From Petrosia ficiformis (Eukaryota; Porifera; Demospongiae; Haplosclerida; Petrosiidae): DNA of 64,000 nucleotides. The DNA is taken from positions 21,678,548 through 21,742,547 of the forward strand of contig OX345636.1 of the NCBI GenBank assembly GCA_947044365.1. The letters run 5' to 3'. Under the pieces are notes generated by a model. It saw only the letters and a program-made list of their open reading frames with translations, made no database searches and was not told the origin of the DNA. This document shows, in pieces, positions 55,481 through 64,000 of this stretch; position 1 is the first letter of the stretch; every line of letters begins with the position of its first letter. Made by a program: the position numbers and the translations under genes.

Positions 55481-55972
55481 TGTCTCCTTGTAACCACATC
55501 TCATCTTTATAAACATAATTTAGAATGCAACTATGCCTTACAATTCCATGGACAATATGCAAATCATGGTAATTGAACAGCTCCACTTACACTTGCTTTA
55601 ACGCCACTCCTGGGATAACTGTCAAAAAAACCTTTGAATTTTTACATTACACCTTTTATTCTTATCTGTACACCTTTGAACCTTTCACTTTTATAGTACA
55701 CCTTTTATTTTTATTTGTACACCCACAATACTGTGTACAAAAAAGAAAGATGAAATGTTCATTACGAATTATGAAAGTACATCAAAATAGACATTGTGCG
55801 ACGAAACATTTAGTAATACAGTATACTAACAACATCAGGCTATCATGCCTGTATATCATAATACACCTTACATAGACCTTATTCAGGAAAATAATAGAAG
55901 GGGCACAAAACAGAACAACTTTCTATTCTGAATTGATAATGTACAGGCTTGTGAGACATAATTTATTGTAAT

Positions 55973-55975
<3 letters not shown>

Positions 55976-56034
<59 letters not shown>

Positions 56035-56060
56035 CATATATATATACATATATATATAAT
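55976..56060 (+). repeat. (TA)n tract upstream of GPCR B
   Basis: About 35-40 TA units. The matching place in copy A is a shorter TATTATATATATTA tract. Confidence 0.95.
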
Positions 56061-56098
56061 GTATGCCTCTTAAATTACCACTTATAATTTGTCTGTAG

Positions 56099-59000
56099 AA
56101 CTTTCTCCTACAATTACTCCAACTTATGGGAAGTTTACACTAGGGGTTACAAGAAACAACTCCATTGACATCTCAGTTAATATAACAGCTATACCTCCAA
56201 TAAACCCATCTGCAATCCAGTGGTACTTTAACTCCATGCTGATCGAAGAACGCAATAAATCCAACAACCACAGATTTTGTTGTGGCAAACAATCATTGAC
56301 TATCTTAAATGCACAACACAGTGATGCTGGAATATATGAAATTACAGTAGGATCAAGTTCCATAAATATTATGTTGAATGTCTATGGTATGTTCTTCAAT
56401 GTGTAATGCAATTATATGATTATATATAATTATAATTATATAGTTGAAGCTGCATTGATGAATAAGAATGGCATAGTGACCACAAAAGAGACTGGAGAAA
56501 TTGTCACCTTTAATTGTACTGCTGATGGTATTAACACACCCAAAATAACATGGAGAAGAAATGGACAGCTTCTTTTCAATACTACAAGATTTAAAATAAT
56601 CTCTTTCAATAAAATAGAAGGATTTCGTCCCACACTAGAAACTCAACAGATCACTAGTTCACTAATTATCAGTGATTTGAAAGATACTGACAGTGATAAC
56701 TACTCTTGTATTGCTGATAATGAAGCTAGGACTCCAGTGTCGTTGAGTTCCCCCTTTGTATTAACAGTATCATGTAATGCCATGAAGATATTTATTCATA
56801 ATGATGTTACAAATTTTTGTTACTATAGCACTGCCTCCAACCAATTACTGTTCAAATTCACCATGCCTGAATGGAAGATGTCATAGTTTAAGTGATAACT
56901 ATTTGTGCACTTGTGATGAAGGTTATACAGGTCACAAATGTGAACTCAGTTGAGTGGATAAAAACTAGAAGATTGTTTAATGTTTATAGTTTGTTCATTT
57001 CAACAGAAGTATTAGTCTATATACCACCCACAATTGAAATCCATCCAGTAGACACCATAGGTGAACTGTATCAGTCTATCAGTCTCACATGTACAGCAAG
57101 TGGCAACCCAATGCCTAATATCATATGGTACAAAGACAATATTTCTATACCAAACACTAACAGTAACACTTCTGTGTTAATATTCAATGAGCTGAACTTA
57201 AATGATAGAGGATTTTACCATTGTGAAGCCAAAAGTATTATAAATGGAAAGAATGAATCAGATGCGTCGGATATAATTGTTCTCAATATCAAAGGTTAGT
57301 CTGTCAATCAGAATGTAGATATCATCAAATCGTGTTTCATATTTGACAGGTATTGTTCAGTATGAAGCTATTATTCAATTACATTCACAATTTCAAATCA
57401 CTGACCTCATCCATCAGGTATATAAAAATAACACTTAACAAATAGTTATATTGTTCCATATTGCCATTGTAAACAGATTAATGAGCACCTCTCAGGTACT
57501 AGTGATCCAACCAATGATGTGACTTTTTTCCTGGTGAATCAGGAAAAAAATAAGTGGGTGTCACTAATTAATTATATATTATGTATTTTTCAGGTTCTAG
57601 CGGAAGAGAGGTGCTGCACTGATCTATGTAATGCCATTTACTTTTGACGTTGTAAATAAATGTGATTGAATCGATATGCTTTGATTTTTATGTCAGCACA
57701 ACTGTGTTGAAGAGTGGCTAGCTGAAACATTGGTATTATGTATGGCCTGTTAATGGTAGTTGATATACATATATTTACCCACATTTTAATATTACATTGA
57801 GGACATACCTTGAATGTATGTATAAAAAATAACTAAATGCCATGTTATCTATTACATTTAGTACTACTATTCTTATTGTCTATATTAGACCCTAACACGA
57901 GGATTATCATCTTTTGTTATTTGACTCTTCTCATACACTTTTGTTGCTCTCTCATACTGACTTCATCTACTTTTTTAGCTTAGAAAATTCATTAGAAATG
58001 ATTCCAATTGCAATAACCTTAATAACTGAGGAAAGGGGAAGTGAAGAGTTATTAGAATTTGTTGAAGATGAAATGCAAAGGCTTGAAACTCAGTTGAACT
58101 ATAATATCAGTATTGATGATGTTGATCGATTTGGTAGGAAAATGTATGAAATGAATTGAAATAACTTTTAGACAATTTGTTTTTCTTATTCTCAGATGGC
58201 TGTCGTTCTAAAATTACGGAAATTCCTTCCTATCAATCTGTGAATGCAAATTTAACAATATACATTTCATGGCCAGAAAGTAACATTGGTGAACGTGCTG
58301 AAGTTCAGTGTCCTTGTGGTAATGTAACATTAGGGGGGAGGATTCTTTTAGCTACCAGATACTGTGGAGGTGATTTCACAAATGGAGGTCGATGGACAAA
58401 TCTTGATATAACACCTTGTAACTTCAGTGATGTATCTCGTGAAATATGTCAACTGGCGAAGGTATGTGTGTGCATTTAGATTTTTATAGAGGTGCTATTT
58501 ACAAAATGTTAAACTTCTGTAGTTAGCAACAAATCAAAGGATAGAACAACTGCAAGATATCACTGACAATGGAAATGATTTGGGATCAACAGATATTACT
58601 GTTTCAGTTGCTGTACTGCTTACAACTACAGAGGAAGTATCTGGAAATCTATCTGTAAGTTATAAGTTATATGATGCATCATATATATAATGTTTCAAAA
58701 ATTAATATTCACAGCTGACAAGTGATTTTTTGAATGTGGTGGATAATATAATAAATATAGATGAGGATACATTACAGGAGAGTCAAGAATCTTCCAATAC
58801 CTCAGCCAAGTGAGGATTTTTCATGATAATTCACTAGCACTTATTATCTTCTAATAGGATACTTGAAGCTATTGGATCTATAGTTGGAGATATTCCTGTT
58901 GGAAATAATTCAGAACCTGTGGTTATTACCCGAAGAACATTTGCACTTTCAGTACAGCAAGTGGATCTTGATCAATTCATGGATATAGGTCAAAAGTTCA

Positions 59001-61402
59001 GTGCTAATCTTGGGGATTTTTCAAACATAAACATAAATGAGAGTATTGACTTTAACGATTTGCAATTTGGAACCACCACACCGGCAACTGCTTCTGTTGA
59101 ACTTCCTAGTAACGTATTCCGTGCAATTCCTAATGTCACTAGTAACACTAAAATCACACATGCAGTCTTCCTTTCTGATAGTTTATTCTTAAGGAGAAAT
59201 AGTAATGACCTGGAGGTTGGAAGTATTATCATCTCAGCACGTGTTGTAGGATATAGCTCAATACAAAGTCTAGATCCACCTGTCTCCATAAGCTTCCTCA
59301 AAAACCCGGTATATATAACAATGATAGATTTAATCCTTGTTGTAAATCTGATATTTTCATATAGATGATCAATGGTTCAGAACCTCTCTGCTCTTTTTGG
59401 AACCCCATTTTAGACGGTAAAACATATCTGCAAAGTAACATCAATTACTACTAGTGTATTATTTCATTATAGATAGATATGGAGACTGGTCATCTGATGG
59501 ATGCAAAATTGATGAAAGTTATAATGATACTCAAGATTATGTTACATGTTTCTGCAATCATTTGACTAGTTTTTCTATACTGCTGGTTGGTCAAAGACAC
59601 ACATCAACTGATTTGATTATAATGATTTGTCTTTTTGCTTAAAACATTACAGGATGTGTCTCCAACAATTGAACCAACAGAAGAAACCCCATTGGCTCTT
59701 GCACTGAATGCTGTGACATACATTGGAATAATCATATCAATTTTCTGTCTACTTATTACCATCATATCATATCTAAGTAGCAAGTATGTTAATTATTTAT
59801 AACTTTTTTTCAATGTGATATTCATTCTTTACTATAGGAAACTACGTACCTCAGAAAATGGTCAACTACTCATTAATTTATGTTTAGCTTTAATTGGTCT
59901 ATATATAACTTTCATACTTGCCATTCACAGCACACCAGTAATTGGTTTATGTGCATTTGTAGCTGCTACTCTGCAATATTTTTTTCTTGTGAGCTTTATG
60001 ATTATGGCATCTGAGGCTATTAGCCTTTATATGAAACTAGTTGTTGTTCTAGGAAGAAATATACCTCATTTTGTTATGAAAGCTACTCTTATTTCTTGGG
60101 GTAAGTAATATTGCATATAAGCATAGTTATTGTAATTTTGCAGAAGGCAGTTATGTGTGTGAAAAACAATTCTTTATTGTCTCTTAGTGACACCAATATT
60201 TATTGTCCTCTTCTGCTTTGCTCCAAATTATGAAAACTACGTCAGTGACCATTTGTAAGTAGTCAATAAATATGAACTCAAAGTATGTCAAATATTTAAC
60301 AGCTTTGAACAACCAGGGACAAATAACTTTGGATTACTTTTGCTTTATTCTTCCTGTGTTTAGTTTTTTCTATTCTTTGTTTTTACTCTTCTATCTCCTT
60401 TTATAATTTATTTCACATTAAGTGTCTCATTCCAAATTTAAGTCTATATATTGTTAATTGTACACTTCATTAGTATCGAAGTATAGTGATTAAATTTTGT
60501 ACTCAGAGGCCTGTATTTCATATATAAGAACAGGAAAAAGTATGTAATTATTTCATTCATGTAAAATTCTTATTATGTTATATATTTATAATTAGATATC
60601 TACAATTATATCTACTCTTTCCCTTTATGATGAATAATTCTATTTTTCAATTCCATTCTGTAGTTGTCGTGCTTTTAATATACCATACTATATTGGAATG
60701 GTGGTTCCTTTCTTGATTATTTACATTTTCAACTGGATTGTATTTTTCATTATAATTGTCTCACTATTTCGTAAAACTTGGACATCAAAGAATTTCAAGA
60801 AAAAACAAGAAAACATTTCCTTTGTTCGTCAACAGCTTGTCATTGTCACAGTTCTGTCCATCTTTTTCGGTTTCGAATGGGGCATTGGATTAATTGCTAC
60901 TCAGGATATTTACGATAATAAATTTGTTCGTGACATGTTTGCTGCTCTGTTTGTGATTATCACTGCTTTTCATGGATTATTTCTGTTCATTATGCACTGC
61001 CTTCGTTCAAAAGATGTTCGAAATGTTTGGAAACAATTGTTTTATGGGAAGTTTAGGGATCAATTTCAGATGTATTACTCACACGCCAGAAGCTCAGAAA
61101 ATACAGATACTTTAAAAAAGAAAGTCAGTACATCCACTCTCCCTCTAGAGGAAGTGATAAAAATTGACAAGAAAATGGCGAAGGAAGAAGAAGCAGGAAT
61201 GGAGGAATCTACTTTTAATCAAGCCACTATAGATTTGGTTACTAGTAGTGAAGAACATGAGAAACAGGAAATGAAAAAGGAATTGTCGAATGCAGAAGTA
61301 AAGATGGAAGAATCTTCTTTTGCTATAACATTAGAATGTGTAGATAATGATGGAGAGAATGAAGTGGATGTGGATCCCAGTGATCCAAAAACTGATCAGT
61401 AA
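56099..61402 (+). CDS. Adhesion GPCR with Ig, EGF, HormR and GAIN/GPS domains (copy B)
   Basis: Paralogue of 4541-10397. Exons: 56099-56386, 56444-56773, 56829-56948, 57007-57294, 57350-57417, 57477-57553, 57979-58133, 58196-58461, 58523-58654, 58715-58809, 58858-59308, 59365-59416, 59473-59585, 59653-59783, 59838-60100, 60188-60254, 60664-61402. About 1210 codons, closing in phase to TAA. Same domain order, GPS CFCNHLTSFSILLV kept, membrane segments nearly identical. Length differences are whole codons (exon 5 is 9 nt shorter, exon 6 is 9 nt shorter, the first Ig has one extra codon). Differences cluster in the Ig domains, around the GPS, and in the tail; TM6 has FGFEWGIG where A has FGLGWGIG. 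The ATG equivalent to 4541 is followed by an in-frame TAG because of a 10-nt deletion, so the start must come from an upstream exon not found, or the gene is N-terminally broken. Confidence 0.85.
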
Positions 61403-62379
61403 ATGCTGATACTTACAAACCAGTGTCTTTGTTTATATTTCATTGTAGCACTTTTTTTTGTACTTCAAGTAATTTAATTTTTAGATAGCTAGTTTTTTAA
61501 CTTTGTTTTGCATTATAATTATAATCTAGAGTTCACTAAGTGCAAAAATATAAACATTACATAACACAGTGTCTTGTCAAACAGTTGGCAAACGCTAATT
61601 TGGGTTACTTAGCAGTGACCACATTGAAAGCTTTTTTCACCCATGAGTATATATATGTACTCATTAATAATTATTAGTAACTTGTGCTATTCAAGCTTCC
61701 TTGTTAGCTACAATTAGTAAAACACTTGTAGAGAAAAAACAGCTTATAAAACTTTATCTATAATTATTAATCGGAAGAAAGCCTGCCATATAATACTATA
61801 TAGAAAAATTCTTTCCTTCATGATCACTATATAGCAATGCACAAATACTAATAGAAATAAAAGATGTATGGATAAATTAATGTTAAAACCCAAACATTAT
61901 GTGAAAAAGAAGGTTGACAGAATTAATCCACTTGCAATTAACCTTTTGTGCACTTTTAGTAATGATTTCACTACAACCAATGCGAGGTTTCCTAATGTGT
62001 GTCAAAAGAAACCTGTATTTAAAAGAAATTTAGTAGAAATAATTATGAAGACATTGCATGTTTTTCAAGATAGCAAGGAAACATGTCGTGTCTGTGCGTT
62101 TTCTTAAGTATCTATAGAGTTTCTGTCATGTTTCCTTACAGATTTCTATTGACCACATGTAGGTATGCAATTACACTCAATGCTATACAGGTCACTGGGT
62201 CACAGTAAAGTATACATATTAAACTTGATTCAACTAAATGAAAATGACAGTGCCAGGGAAGCTTGTGAAAAAGATTCAGTCAGGCATGGGATGGTTGGAC
62301 TATGACAAACTTCAAGCAGCTGCCACTCCTCCATGTCATGGGGTGAGATTAACCCATCTCTGATAGCTACAGTACTGTT
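61403..62379. other. 3' flank of GPCR B and intergenic
   Basis: The likely 3' UTR is shared with copy A to about 61885. The 79-codon open frame at 61868-62107 has no recognisable domain and starts at the duplication edge. A repeat at about 62070-62160 matches 36480-36560 (GTTTCTGTCA.(A/G)TTTCCTTA.AG). Confidence 0.4.
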
Positions 62380-63510
62380 GGCAAGTTCAGGGGATACAAT
62401 GTGTCTCCTCTGCCACCAGTCAGACCACCAGACAAATGGGTGTGCCCAACAGGCCTTGGAGGATCACTCCCAGCAGCCCCTGGCCAATTTATTACAAGCA
62501 GAGACTCAGACCCTAACCTGTGGATGACGTCTGTCAGTGATTTAATAACTGAGGGGTTGTGTTAGGTGAGAGGGGAAATGCAAGTATCAACGCACTCCCT
62601 TGTTTTGATGTGTGCTTGGTATAGGAGAGGACATGGACCTCCTAAGCCTGGAGACAGTGCTTCAAGGATTCCTTGTGTGAGGTCTGTCAGGGTCAACCCA
62701 ACTCAGCCAAATGCAAGTACCTCACATTTTGCAACCTGATCACATTTGAACCCTGCCCCTGAAAGAGGCAATAATATGTTTTTATGTTACCTGGCTTGCT
62801 AAACAGAACCTAAAGTATTCCTCCATTTGTGGTTATTTATCAGCACTTAAAGATAACAGAGGGTCATCCTGATCCCTGCATGAACAATGTATTTCTACGG
62901 TGTTCTACTGGAAACCAACCAGTCCACATTCGTCTGCCAATCACACCAGAGATATTGAAACAGGTTTGGTCTAGTGCCTATGTGCAGCAAGACATTACAA
63001 TGATGTGTGCACCCAGACATTACAATGATGTGGGCAGCATGCTGCTTCGGTTTTTTTGCATTTCTTTGTTGTGGAGAATTCACTTCAACAAAGGAAAGCC
63101 ATTCAGCCCCACTTCAAGCAGTCGGTGTTCATGTAGATGTCACACAAACCCACATGCATCAGTTCGTTTTTGAGTAAGAGTAAAACAGAACCATACGGCA
63201 AAGATATCACCTTGTTAGTGGGAGCGACAGGGTCCGTTTATGCCCAGTAGCAGCAGTACTTGCTTATCTAGCAATCCATCCTAGTACTCGTGACCCATTG
63301 TTCCTGCACACCAGTGGTGTACCCCTATGAGGAAGTCGCTAGGTTTAAGCAGGGGCTTTCATTCATGGGAATTGATTCCAGTGGTTACAGCTTCAGTATA
63401 GGTGCTGCAACAACAGCAGCAAGGGTTGGTATCCTACATTCTACCATATAGATTCTTGGTAGGTGGGAATCATCTGCATACTGCTTGTACATCTGATCTC
63501 CTAGACAACA
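62380..63510 (+). pseudogene. Broken tyrosine-recombinase retroelement (DIRS-like)
   Basis: Pieces in order: a Cys-rich knuckle (62400-62455: CLLCHQSDHQTNGC), a second Cys cluster near 62680 (CEVCQGQPNSAKC), then the recombinase. It has RLPITPEILKQVWSS at about 62930, CPVAAVLAYLAIHPSTRDPL (63241-63300), and GIDSSGYSFSIGAATTAAR at 63369-63425, followed by degraded L..W.SSAY..Y(I) at about 63450-63500. The catalytic H..R of HSFR is replaced (YSFS), there are stops (63328) and at least two frameshifts. Such recombinases are typical of DIRS-type retrotransposons, common in sponges and cnidarians. No reverse transcriptase was seen inside the window. Confidence 0.75.
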
Positions 63511-64000
63511 GCTTACAGACATATTATGAAACGGTTCAAACCTAGTGTCTGTACTGCAACCAAAGGGATTAATTGTATAGTATATTTCTGCATTCATTGT
63601 TTTCAGTATTTATGTATACTATTATACTATTGATGTCTTCTTTGTATATCTATATGTTCATGGTTTGATGGTTATATCAATATTTACCACCATCATAATG
63701 CACCATTATTCAATGTTTCTACTATTGTCTTGGGAATAGTTTTTAATACTCCCCTGGGCAGTAAGGACTCCGCCCTTAACTAAACTCCTCTCCCACAATT
63801 AGCAAAGAGGTAGTGGCAAGCAATAGATGGGGCTTAGGTTTCACCCATGGGGGGAGTCCTGTGCCTCTATGAATCTCCCATAACTCCTCTTATACTATGC
63901 CACTAAACTGAAGAGGTCAAGCATGGAAGTAGCTATATATATCCTCAAACTGGGCAGCTCGTCTGGCCTAGCCAGCCTGGTTGGACTGTACTTGATTATA
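63511..64000. other. Right edge, nothing recognised
   Basis: GC-richer than the rest (CACCCATGGGGGGAGTCC near 63842) and possibly the untranslated end of the recombinase element. No frame of interest on either strand. Confidence 0.35.

Larger units (their letters stand above)
54911..61885. repeat. Segmental duplication, copy B (partner 1213-10915)
   Basis: Same orientation as copy A. Starts GGTCAATATTGTTCATAC and ends near ATAAAAGATGTATGG. It lacks the gag and protease part of the Ty3 relic and most of the intron-6 foldback. Confidence 0.9.

Overview
The window looks like nuclear DNA of a demosponge, most like Amphimedon. It is very AT-rich, exons are small with GT/AG introns mostly of 50-150 bp, TA, TCTG and GT/CA microsatellites are common, and eroded mobile elements fill introns and intergenic DNA. 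The gene content (Calx-beta, VWA and VWD matrix proteins; Ig/EGF adhesion GPCRs) also fits. There is no bacterial-style operon or CRISPR array. The species is inferred from style and gene families, not proven.

Layout. (1) 1-190: last part of a von Willebrand D (VWD) domain from a gene running off the left edge. (2) 1213-10915: segmental-duplication copy A, holding a decayed Ty3/gypsy element on the minus strand and a complete 17-exon adhesion GPCR (4541-10397; Ig-Ig-EGF-Ig-HormR-GAIN/GPS-7TM). (3) 11284-12127: a near-perfect hairpin and an open frame with three UBR-box-like zinc modules. (4) 12.1-19.6 kb: gene-poor repeats, including a TIR element and a tRNA-derived SINE-like sequence. (5) 19978-22055: an intact Tc1/IS630-type DDE transposase facing a two-exon SHOCT-domain gene. 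(6) 24191-54320: one long secreted-protein gene. It has a signal peptide, an IgGFc-binding-type N-terminal domain, then Calx-beta domains (normally two exons each, every intron phase 1) and two VWA domains; it resembles sponge aggregation-factor-type matrix proteins. Its 3' part was duplicated (40693-47551 and 47552-52703) and ends in a frameshift. (7) 54911-61885: duplication copy B with a second, apparently intact adhesion GPCR. (8) 62380-63510: a broken tyrosine-recombinase retroelement of DIRS type.

How it may fit together. A VWD-ending gene lies before GPCR A, and the Calx-beta/VWA gene lies before GPCR B, all on the plus strand. This suggests a repeating block of [secreted Calx-beta/VWA/VWD matrix protein + Ig-type adhesion GPCR]. 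Two fast-changing, tandemly duplicated cell-surface gene types side by side make a plausible cell-adhesion or self-recognition cluster. That function is inference; the exon structures, duplications and nested insertions are read directly from the sequence.

Exon coordinates were worked out by hand from GT/AG sites and phase. For both GPCRs and the matrix gene the phases close exactly, apart from the places described as broken.
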